Shown: in pieces, positions 1-8,149 of the stretch
How the letters are laid out: each line of letters begins with the position of its first letter
Position numbering within the stretch: the first letter of the stretch is position 1
Source: Acanthamoeba lenticulata
Taxonomy: Eukaryota; Discosea; Longamoebia; Acanthamoebidae
Assembly: GCA_002179805.1 (NCBI GenBank)
Contig: NAVB01001687.1
Span: 1-19,542, forward strand
DNA length: 19,542 nt
Direction of reading: 5' to 3'
Made by a program: the position numbers and the translations under genes
Notes under the pieces: generated by a model
The model's database searches: none
The model's input: only the letters and a program-made list of their open reading frames with translations
What the model was told of the DNA's origin: nothing

Positions 1-96
1 CTTGTTCTTTAGTTCAGAGAAGAGTTTGCTCAGCACCGCTCCGCTCCAGTTCTGATCCCCGTCTCCATTGCCGCCCTTCTTCAATTTATCAGCCAT
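1..96 (-). CDS. 5' end of an unrecognised gene (partial)
   Basis: An ATG on the minus strand (complement of 94-96) opens a frame of 32 codons that runs off the left edge of the window without a stop. The visible N-terminus is hydrophilic and Lys/Gly/Asn-rich (it begins MADKLKKGGNGDGDQNW), then becomes helix-like (AVLSKLFSELKNK). There is no signal peptide or recognisable domain. It is divergent from the membrane-protein gene at 794. I do not recognise the family. The start is supported only by the ATG and the change to AT-rich, stop-containing sequence upstream of it, so this is a tentative gene start. Confidence 0.45.
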   Translation of the reverse strand, partial: MADKLKKGGNGDGDQNWSGAVLSKLFSELKNK

Positions 97-793
97 TTGT
101 CTAATCGGCTGGTAAACGTGGCCCTGATAGATTGGCCTGGAGGAAGGAGCTCTTTGTCAAGAGCACCCTTCTCGCTTCCTGAAGTTTGAGCCCCAATCGT
201 TCTTGCAGGGCTTTTGTCGCGTGTTGGCCGAGTATCTATCAAAAACTTTTGCTTGCTGCCTGCATAAATTAATTGGGTGTGTTTTCTTTATTTATGAGCG
301 TTTTTTCCGCACCACCTTTTTGAGGCCCAACGGAAAAGCTGCTTCCGCTTCTCTGGTGGGCATCTCGTGTTAGGCTCCTTTACTTGCTCTCCGGCCCTAA
401 GGACCAGGCCAGGTTTGCAGATCTGCTACTGCCAAACAGCCCAAGGGGCTTGTTTGCCGTGAAGAGGCAACCACAAGGGCAGAAGGAGGAAGGTCAAGGG
501 ACTCCTGATCGCCAGGCAAGATCACGGCCCGGAGGTGGGCTATGGGCAGAAGGGATCCTGCTACTCAAGGTCGCCTCCTTGAACCGAACTTGGTCGGTCC
601 GCCTCCACACAAAATCTGGGCATTTCTCGCCCGGGCAATTTCCGCAGACAAAGAGGCCGCCAGAAGCAGAAGCTCTTCTTCCCCGCTTCGGTGTATTGCT
701 ACTTGATTGTCTGCAACGCATCTCTTTACATCACGTGCCTGGCTTGCTAGCCTGTCATCCCACCAGCGCCCAACGGCACTTTCCAAAGGTACC
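97..793. other. Divergent intergenic region, no supported gene
   Basis: These 697 bases separate two divergent gene starts. An open frame on the plus strand (from about 384) has no ATG near its start and overlaps the real gene at 794 in another frame, so I do not call it. An AT-rich patch lies at about 261-305. A palindromic CACGTG (E-box type) sits at 732-737, about 57 bases before the ATG at 794. The region may hold both promoters and perhaps a non-coding 5' exon. Confidence 0.5.
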
Positions 794-2026
794 ATGCAGT
801 CGGATTTTGCGGCGCACCCGTCGTACCGCTCCTTCGAACAACAGCCCCTTGAGATGGCCCACGAAGATACCCATCTTGTTGAGGGCTGCCATGACTATTG
901 GAGAAAGCGACTTCTTGCTTTCATCCAGGCCATGTTTGTACGTCTTCCTTTTGTTCAACCAGCCCATTGCTGTTCGCTTACATTGTTGTTGGATGCAATT
1001 CTCAGGTTCTTCTGTTGATTCTCGTTGCCATGAATGTACGTACATCTTATTCGTACATCCGATGGTCCATCAGTTTTTGACCGCTTCACGCGTTCCACCA
1101 GTTTTTCATGGGTCTCATGTCTGGCCACTTTTCGTTGGTGCCCTTCTTCCCGCTGTTGCTCCTGTGGGTGGTCCTCTACGTGGGCCACATTGGCGCCCAC
1201 CACGGCCGCGCGTCATTCCTCCACGCCTACTTCATTCTGAACGTCCTCATCGTCTGCTTCATCGCCGTTAGTACGTTCCTCCTCCTGCTCTTTCCCTGTT
1301 CGCGCGGCGCCGGCTGGTTTGCTCACGTTTTACCAACAGCCTTTGTCTTGTTCCCGGCCGTGCTGGGAACCGTCATATGCATGGTTGATGGCGGTTACGG
1401 GAGTGGTTGCTCGTTTGACGAGGCCAAGTCCATCGCGCACATTACCTTCATCGGCATTCTCTTTGCGTTCATCCCGTGTCTGCCCGCCGTACGTGTTTTG
1501 CGCACAACTTTATCATCATGATCTCATGCCCTCTCTGAGCGCTGACGTCGAACCTGCCCATCGTTAGGCTATGGGCGCCATCTACGCCCTGCGCGCTCGT
1601 AACGAGCTCCTCATGGCGCAGCTGCGCGCCTCGGTCGAGGCCGAGCTCGGAGTGGTGCTGGACCGCTCGATCGGCGACGCAGAGCGCCAGGGCCTCCTCC
1701 CCGGCCAGGGAGTGTCCTACCAACAACAACAGCAGCAGCCTCTGACCGCGCCACCGGCTCGCTACTACTACTCGTGCGACTACCGTCCGGTCGCCTACGC
1801 GCCCAACCCGCCCCAGTTCTCGTCGACTGCCGGTCCGCACTCGTCGCCGGCGCCACTGCACTTCCCCACGCCGCCGCTGCCCATGGGCGGCTACTACTAC
1901 CACTACCCGCCGCCGCCTGCGCGCGGCGTCCCCGGAGTCCCCACTGCCCCGGCACCCTCTGCCTCTGCAGCGCCTGTCTCCGCCTCTGTGCCGCCGCAGC
2001 AATCGGACGACAAGCCCCGCCCTTGA
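794..2026 (+). CDS. Four-helix membrane protein with Pro/Tyr/Gln-rich C-terminal tail (5 exons)
   Basis: Exons by frame and GT/AG sites: 794-937, 1006-1035, 1102-1270, 1340-1488, 1568-2026, giving 316 aa. All four donors read GTACGT. The start is ATG 794 in the context ACCATGC. Residues 1-38 are hydrophilic. Hydrophobic segments lie near 39-62 (including VLLLILVAMN, encoded by the 30-nt exon), 70-90, 98-130 and 147-168. The remaining part begins with a charged helix (ALRARNELLMAQLRASVEAE). It then becomes low complexity with a Gln run, clusters of Tyr (YYYSCDYRP, GGYYYHYPPPP) and many Pro/Ala/Ser. I do not recognise a family. The tail could be a cytosolic scaffold with PPxY-like or SH3/WW-binding stretches, which is inference. 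The splice joins keep one frame throughout and rebuild continuous membrane helices, which supports the model. Confidence 0.8.
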
Positions 2027-2131
2027 TGGCGTACACAAGCAAGCAGTTGTAGATTTGTAAGTAATGAATGTGGGGCACGGCACTTCAATGTGGAGGAGAT
2101 GCTCTCTTTTCGGGTTCTTTGTTTACGCGTC

Positions 2132-2674
2132 CTAAAGGGTGCCCCACGCGTGGTCGTTTGTGAAGCCTTGCGCTAGCAGCCAGGCAACCACTTCGTCATG
2201 ACCAGCGCGTGCAGCGTGGTGGATTGTAGTGCCACCCTGGACTGGACAGCCCTTCGCCACAGCCCACTGGAGCATGTCCAGGTGACCACCTTCAGCTGCA
2301 AGCCAGGTTGACACGTAGTCCCAGGGGCAGCCATTGGCGTGGGCCCACTGGAGGACCTCTAGGTGGCCGCCCTTGGCTGCAGAAGCACAGGTGTACGTAT
2401 TCCATGGACAGCCATTGGCACGGGCCCACTGCAGCACAGCCAGGTGTCCACCTTTGGCCGCCTTTTCGCACGTTGACTTGTCCCACGGGCAGCCATTGGC
2501 GCGGGCCCACTGGAGGACCTCTAGGTGGCCGCCTTTGGCCGCTGAGGCAGGAACGGATTCGTCCCAAGGGCAGCCGTTGGAGTGGGCCCACTGGAGTACG
2601 TCCAGGTGGCCGCCCTCAGCCGCCAAGGCACAGGTGTACTTGCAGCAAAAACTTACTGTGTCTCGGAACAACAC
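2132..2674 (-). pseudogene. 5'-truncated ankyrin-repeat fragment (27-residue repeats)
   Basis: The open frame encodes about 180 residues: five ankyrin-type units of 27 residues with the core AAKGGHLEVLQWARANGCPW, a degenerate last unit (HHAARAGHDEVVAWLLAQGF) and a TAG stop. The array starts in mid-repeat. No ATG occurs in this frame before residue 'LDM' late in the array. The nearest upstream ATG (complement of 2685-2687) is out of frame by one base. A GTAAGT...AAG stretch that could have been an intron would be only 18 nt long and does not restore the frame. About 30 bases upstream lies a tRNA gene on the other strand, leaving no room for a promoter and first exon. I therefore read this as a fragment of a larger ankyrin gene. 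Such proteins are abundant in amoebae, brown algae and amoeba-infecting giant viruses. A non-AUG start remains possible. Confidence 0.65.
2328..2651. repeat. 81-bp tandem repeat (DNA level) of the ankyrin array
   Basis: The string CAGCC[AG]TTGG recurs at 2328, 2409, 2490 and 2571, exactly 81 bases apart, which is 27 codons. Parts of the units are nearly identical (the stretch around GGCCCACTGGAGGACCTCTA at about 2342 and 2504), so the copies are recent duplications or have been homogenised. Confidence 0.85.
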
Positions 2675-2702
2675 GTCGGGAGTTCATTTATATGTGTAGA
2701 GG

Positions 2703-2775
2703 TCCTCGGTAGCTTAGTTGGTAGAGCGCACGGCTGTTAACCGTGAGGTCGCAGGTTCGAACCCTGCCCGGGGAG
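2703..2775 (+). tRNA. tRNA-Asn(GUU): tRNA-Asn (anticodon GUU), intronless
   Basis: A complete cloverleaf folds by hand. The acceptor stem TCCTCGG pairs with CCGGGGA (one T-G wobble). There is a D arm GCTT/GAGC, an anticodon stem CACGG/CCGTG with loop CTGTTAA (anticodon GTT at 2736-2738), and a T arm GCAGG-TTCGAAC-CCTGC. The discriminator base is G2775 and CCA is not encoded. The internal A box (TAGCTTAGTTGG) and B box (GGTTCGAACCC) for RNA polymerase III are intact, and a T run follows. Confidence 0.96.
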
Positions 2776-2781
2776 TTCCTG

Positions 2782-2785
2782 TTTT
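2782..2785 (+). terminator. Pol III terminator of tRNA-Asn
   Basis: Four T residues lie seven bases after the tRNA, the usual RNA polymerase III stop signal. Confidence 0.7.
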
Positions 2786-2861
2786 GTCTCTTTCTCTCTG
2801 ATATTCTTTTTTGTCTATTTATTCCTTTAATTTAAAAATCAAACTCTTCTCCCTACCGCTC

Positions 2862-3463
2862 ATGCGCGGCACACCGGCCAAGGTTATGTCGCAAACTACC
2901 GTGCCAGTTGCTTCCACTTTCTTCCTTCGTCATGATGCGCAGCCGGCGGAGCGCGCATACACTTTGCAACCCCCACGTACAATCTACCCGCTCGTCAAAA
3001 CGACTCAACTCGATTTTGGCGTGGAGGAAGTGGCCGTGGGCAGTGAGATCCCTTGGCATCACCACGAGGACAAGGAGGAAGTAATATTCGTCTGGCGCGG
3101 ACGTGGCCAGGCTTTCATCGAAACCGCCCCACACAAGGAAGGTATGCGCTTCAAACTTAGCAAGTTGTCAGCAGCACAGCGGCAGTGACCTCGAACACGT
3201 CGCCACAACAGATGCTACGCCAGAGGTAGAGTCGAGCGAGCTTGGACCTGGAGTGACAATGCTCGTGCCACCGCGTCATCGACATCGGCTCGTGCAGTCC
3301 GGAGAAGAACCTCTCTGGGTACGCCACCTTGCCTCAAGGCGTGCCTTTGGCTTAAGTTGCTGCTGACTATATCTTCATCAAGATCACCTGGACGTTCGCT
3401 CCACCTGGTGACGGTTTTGAGGCTGCCCTCATCAAGCAACGAGCGAGCGCGCAGCAATCGTAG
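2862..3463 (+). CDS. Small cupin-domain protein (3 exons)
   Basis: Exons 2862-3141, 3212-3318 and 3383-3463 give 155 aa. Introns are 70 and 64 nt with donors GTATGC and GTACGC. The start is ATG 2862; a second in-frame ATG at 2886 is the alternative. A single cupin fold is indicated. Motif 1 is G-x5-HHH-x3-E (residues 60-72, SEIPWHHHEDKEEVIFVW), with His66/His68/Glu72 as likely metal ligands. Motif 2 is the segment MLVPPRHRHRLVQSGEEPLW encoded by exon 2. Small one-domain cupins of this type include many of unknown substrate (dioxygenase-, isomerase- or storage-like), so no reaction can be named. The protein is predicted soluble with no signal peptide. The gene is convergent with the MORC gene, with a gap of 169 bases. 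Confidence 0.82.
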
Positions 3464-3632
3464 GACGCGTAATGTGGTGTGTTGAGCCAACAGCAAGATA
3501 AACTTTGGCTTAAGCTTGCTCGTGTGAAAGACACCAGAAAGCCTGCAACACATCCACGTTGAGAGAAGAGCGATTCATCCAGGTGGCCGCTAGCTACAGA
3601 CAGGCCGGCCAAGGGGTCTCCGCTCCACAGAC

Positions 3633-6600
3633 TCAAATGAACTCGATAAACTCGTAGGGGTCGGGCTCGTTCTTGACCGCGGCCAGCACGTAGGGCCGGG
3701 TCTCCGTTCCCGCACCAAAGATGGGCAGTCGTCCCTCCTCCTCGGCGGCCGCTGCAGTTGTCCTGCTCGTGGTGGCCGTGTTTGGCTCCTTCTTTACTTG
3801 AACGATGGTCGTGGCGACGTCCACCACGGGGGTCGCAGACGTTGTGCCGTTCGTCCTTAAGGTGAGCTGGAGCTGTTCCTCGAGCTCGCGGACGCGCCGC
3901 TGGAGGCTCGCCACGCTCTCCTCTTGGCGCTTGAGCTCCCGTTCCATGTCTTCGCATCGTTCACATCGGTCCACGCTGGACCCGAACGGCCGCACCCTCG
4001 TGCCACAGTCGTCGCCGTCCTCGTCGGCGTCGTAGTGCCCGTTTTCTTGCGGCTCATTGTCCTCATCCTCGTCTTCTTCCTCCTCTCCTCCTTCACCGTC
4101 ATCGTCATCAGTGTTATCTCGACTACCTCTTGATGTGGTCCGCGATTTCTTCTTGTTTCGCCGTCGCCACAGCAGTGTCTCGTCTTCTTCTTCTTCCTCC
4201 TCCATGTCTTCTCCGTCCACGTCCTCGTCGTGGACCTCCTTGCCCTTGTCGCGTGCAGACGATGTTGATGACGATGATGAGTCACGGCCCAGGAGGCGCT
4301 CCTCAAGCATGCGCTGCTTATGCAGCTCGCGTTCCCGTCGGCGCCGCTCGCGCTCCGTAAGGTCACTACTGTCCTCCAGCTCGAGGTTTCCGCTATCGAC
4401 CTCAGCCAGCCCGTGCGAGGCACTCGCCCGCTTCTGCTTCTTCCTCTTTTTCTTCTGCTGCTTGGACTTCTTTGATGACGAAGCTGATGACCTGCGCCGC
4501 TTCTTCTTGCGCCGCGACGATCCGCCGTTCTCGTCCTCGTAGTCGTCCCTTGCAGCGTCGTCTTCGTCTTCCTCTTCTTCTTGCTCCTCCCCCTCTTCGG
4601 CGGGTTCCTCAGTGGCTTCGTCGTCGCTATCCCGCACGCGCGCAATGGCGTTCGCCTGCCTCTGGCTGCGTCGCAGTGGCCTGTCGAACTCGGCCTCGTC
4701 GTCAATCTGCTTCCGCGTGTTAGGCGTCAGTCCTCCAGAGCTCACAGATCCCCCCCCTCCCTTGCAAACAGGGCGTCTCGGCTAGTGTGGCACCTCAAAA
4801 TCAAAGCCGGGGATGGGCTTGTTGGAGAAGAGTAGCTCGGCCGCAAGGTCCTTGTTGTCCGACGAGACCCTGTGTACATCGACGAAAACAACGACTCTTC
4901 AGGTTGGGGCGGCAGAGTGGTGGGCTTTGAGGGAGGGGGGAATACCGGAGCGCGGCGACGCACTTGTCGAGGGGGAAGCCTGTGGCCGTCGCCAGCTCCT
5001 TGGCTTTCACTGCTCGCAGCTATGTGTTGGGGTCAGTTTTTTGTTTTGCCTTGCCTTGTCTTGTAGGTTTGTTAATGAACAGGGGGAGGGACCTTGGTGA
5101 ACATGTCCTTGTGCCGTTTCTCGATCTTGACAATTTGCTCCTCGAGCTTGCGCTCCACGTCCGTCAGCGGCTGGCGCCTGCGCACAAAATAAAAATAAAT
5201 AATGCAAAAGTGAGTTACCGACTCGACCGCTACCACAGGGAAATCACCACAATAGGTGGTACCCGGGCTTGGACAGAGGCGGGATCGGCGGGAGAGTCTC
5301 GGGCTCATCACAGCTGATGTCACTTCGCATGCGGCACTCCCACTGTGTCGTGTACAATTGTACACACCAAAGGGAGTGTGTGTGAGTGGGCGACGCCGGC
5401 GTAAGAAAGGGAGGGATCGGGAAAAGCGGTTTCATGCGGACCAGTTCGGGGACATCGCCCCGCTCCAGGACGATCCGCCACTTCATGCACTTGCTGCATT
5501 GCACGCACATCTTGCCCTGTCGGAGTACACAACAACAACAGCAACAACGAATGAATGATTATGCGGCATGGATTTTGTGTTATTGGGTGCCCGAACACTC
5601 TCTTTGGCACGGGCCAGCCTGTTCCAGAACAGCGTGAGCGTGTTATTGCCAATAATCGCTTTCCTGGGTTTTTACGACGATGTCAGCGCACCAGCGGTCG
5701 CGGCGTTGTAGCGATGAGATTAGGGAGAAGAAGAGTACCAGTAACGAGCCAGCTGGTCCTTGAGGTTGTTGACCAAAAGGCGGTAGTTGTTGTCCATGAT
5801 GAAGGACTGCTTGTTGTGGGTCGGCTGCAGCGCGTTTACGTTCAGCTGTGTCATGAACCAGGCCCTCACCAAGGTCAGCCTCCATAGCTCTACCTGAAAT
5901 GATGACAAAGATGACACTCACGTGAAGAGGAAAGGACGACATACAACGCCGATGACGCCGACGCCGCGAGAGTCTGGCGAAAGCTGATAGCCCACGTGCA
6001 GGAAGTACTTAATGAGCCGGTCTCGATGGTACAGCATCATGCCAAAGTGCTCCTTCTCCGAAAACTGAAATTTGCAATAAAGATTTGAACACGTGTAAAA
6101 AGAATGATGAGTGCTTTGAGCTTTTAAAAGAAAGAGGAGAGAAGGAACGGACCATGTTGAAGCCCATGGTGATGGTGACGGGCTCAGCTTCCGCGCTCTT
6201 CGGCCGGTAGGAGTATTGGCGGGGCTTGTACAAGCAGTAGTGCAGCTTGCGCAACTGCACTTTATGGCCTCGAATCCATATCTGGAGTTCGTGCCACATG
6301 GTGAGGGCCAGTCGTTCATCGAGCAGAAACCCGGGTAGAATATAGAAAGGAAGAGGAAGGGGACGGCCAAACGTCGGACCTGCATACGAGGGTTGAGGTA
6401 GAGGATGGACATGTACTCGCGCAGCGAGAAGTTGATGGGCGACAGGGAGTGACCGGCAGCCACGGTGACCTCGTCCCACATGCACCTGGCCAACTGGATG
6501 TCGTGGCTCAGCGTTTGGGACTCGGACTGTCGTATAAATGAGTTGTGAGCCGTCGATTATGAGCAATAAAAGAACCATCTACGACAAGCAATCGATTATG

Positions 6601-7987
6601 GGGGAGGGGGAAGGAAGCGCACGTTGTCTTCGAGGGAGAACTCGCACGGCTCGTCAGAATCTGCAGGCTTACGCAAATTGAATACCACGATGTGTGTGCC
6701 CGTGCCCTGTGTGCACAGTACGGGGTTATTATCACAACAGCTGGGACGATTGCCCTTCCCCTTGCGCACCTGGATTTTGCTAAATGCCAAGCGCAACGCT
6801 GTGGCGGACTCAAAAGGCGAGAATTTGGTGATGACCTGCGCGTACCCACCGATGGTGTGAGATCGCAGTTGCCAGGCCCTGTTATGCTTAGATGTAAGAC
6901 GGGGCAGGAGAATGTAACGATACCTTGAGGTTAGCGTTAAAGGCTTCGGTCAACTGCTGGTTGGCGCTGATTGGCGTGGTGGACAGGGTCTGTCGCGCAA
7001 ACCGCACGCTGATAGGCTACATGGCATGGCGTGTCACATGTGTTTATCGCCAGCGAAGAGCAAGCAGTGATCTGGCGTGCGTGTTGTTGATAGGTACCTC
7101 CCCGGTTTCGTTGTCCCAGCTGACGATGGGGACCAGAACCTCCGTTGCGTGTGTTTCAGCGAGGAAAGTCTGCCACCAACAAGGCCATTAGTAAAAATTA
7201 CATGAAAATACACAAAAATACTATATAAAATGGGGTGAGCAAACCTGAGAGAGAAGGCCGACTGACTGCGTCCTGGCGCACTTGGTGAACACCAAAGCGT
7301 CCTTGCCGAGGCGCATAGAACCTATGACGATGATAAGATCAGAGAAGAACTAAGCACTTTAAAACATGGAAGGAACAGTTTGAATGGGAAGGCAAGACGC
7401 ACCCGACTTGAACCCATTGCCATAGTGCCCAATGGGCATCACTTGGCCGTTCTCGGCCACAATCTTGTCCTACCGCACTTGTGAACGAGGAGGACCGCAT
7501 GGCTCAGAGGGGCATTGGGGCGTACTTTGTCACAATGGCCGAAGGAAAGCATCTTGTGGAGCTCGATAGGCGACATGCCCTTGCCGTTGTCTTGAAAAGT
7601 CATCACAAAAGGACCACCGGTGGGCGGTCGTGACGAGCGACGGCTTGCCCCTGAGAGTTGCAATGAGGGTGGGAAGAGGCTCGGGCACTGAATGAACACA
7701 GTCAACGTACCTGGCTCGCTCTTGACATGGGCGAGTAGCTGCGAGGTGGTCACGAGATCCATCGAGAACTTCGTGGCGCCCGCGTCAAGCGCATTATCTG
7801 GCGATAGTGTTAGTGGCAAACGTCACGCATCAGCAATGTGCGAGAAGAAGGAGGACATACCAGCAAGCTCTGCAATAGCACCAAAAGCCCAGACGTGGGA
7901 CGTGCTGTTACTGTGTAAGTATTTGGGATGCGTCTGCGATGAACCGGGAATGAGAGTGTGCATTTTCAAGGCGGCGGTTTGCGCCAT
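3633..7987 (-). CDS. MORC-family GHKL ATPase with CW zinc finger, UBA-like segment and coiled coil (20 exons)
   Basis: Exons (complement, 5' to 3'): 7987-7861, 7797-7711, 7650-7526, 7469-7403, 7321-7245, 7169-7098, 7016-6924, 6835-6770, 6706-6623, 6526-6380, 6281-6153, 6064-5945, 5845-5739, 5618-5597, 5516-5442, 5342-5263, 5177-5093, 5019-4946, 4869-4794, 4706-3633; 928 aa. The N-terminal GHKL/Bergerat ATPase has YLHSNSTSH, E40-LADN44, DNGKGM (92-97) and GHYGNGFKSGS (127-137). The S5-like second half ends with the MORC hallmark LQPTHNKQSF (404-413). A CW zinc finger follows (Cys448, 451, 469, 477; first Trp replaced by Cys445). Then come a charged helix, a UBA-like segment (522-571: ELATATGFPLDKC, KDLAAELLF), an acidic/basic low-complexity region, a coiled coil (about 815-854) and two SUMO consensus sites, VKKE (875-878) and VKNE (915-918). 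MORC proteins are nuclear ATPases that dimerise on ATP and compact or silence chromatin. Uncertain points: intron 12 has an alternative in-frame acceptor adding 16 aa, and without the last splice the protein would end at 571+VPH. Confidence 0.85.
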
Positions 7988-8149
7988 TAAGCAAGAAGTA
8001 CCATGCTGTGGGCCATTATTTGGCCCATATCTTCAGCGTCCATCATCCTGGATCGTTGCGTGTACAATAATTTTACGCGATTTGTGGCCTTAGCTTGCTT
8101 TGGTGCAAATTCTCTTTTTATTTTTGGCGCCAGAGTTATTTTTCACGTG
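7988..8149. promoter_or_regulatory. Compact bidirectional promoter between MORC and MerT-MerP genes
   Basis: The two ATGs chosen (7987 on minus, 8150 on plus) leave 162 AT-richer bases. Inside lie a perfect inverted repeat (8009-8027), an AT-rich patch (TACAATAATTTTACG near 8060) and CACGTG at 8144-8149, abutting the plus-strand ATG. An in-frame ATG at 8003 would extend the plus-strand protein by 49 residues and leave only 15 bases between genes. I reject that because the MerT-like part begins naturally at 8150. Confidence 0.45.
8009..8027. promoter_or_regulatory. Inverted repeat TGGGCC-N7-GGCCCA in the divergent promoter
   Basis: TGGGCC and its exact complement GGCCCA are separated by ATTATTT. 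The symmetry suits a dimeric DNA-binding protein serving either direction. No factor can be named from sequence alone. Confidence 0.4.

Noticed and set aside
384..1271. 295-codon plus-strand open frame
   Set aside because: It has no ATG near its start, contains no domain, and overlaps exons 1-3 of the spliced membrane-protein gene in a different frame. The spliced model rebuilds continuous membrane helices.
2652..2674. 18-nt intron (GTAAGT...GCAAG) joining an upstream ATG to the ankyrin frame
   Set aside because: Too short for this genome and it does not bring the ATG at 2687 into frame.
3367..3957. Minus-strand open frame spanning the cupin/MORC gap
   Set aside because: It overlaps the last cupin exon on the other strand and the MORC last exon in another frame, with no domain and no splice to a better frame.
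4057..4542. Ser-rich plus-strand open frame of 161 codons
   Set aside because: It is the complement of the Asp/Glu- and Lys/Arg-rich exon of the MORC gene; poly-Ser here is a mirror of GAG/GAC-rich codons.
4743..4793. Separate gene beginning with the acidic frame at 4745
   Set aside because: That frame lacks an ATG, whereas a splice from 4793 to 4707 joins it in frame to the UBA-like exon. A C-terminal coiled coil is also expected in MORC proteins.
8003..8149. N-terminal extension of the MerT-MerP protein from ATG 8003
   Set aside because: It would leave 15 bases between divergent ATGs, is AT-richer than the rest, and precedes the point where MerT proteins normally begin. Kept only as an alternative.
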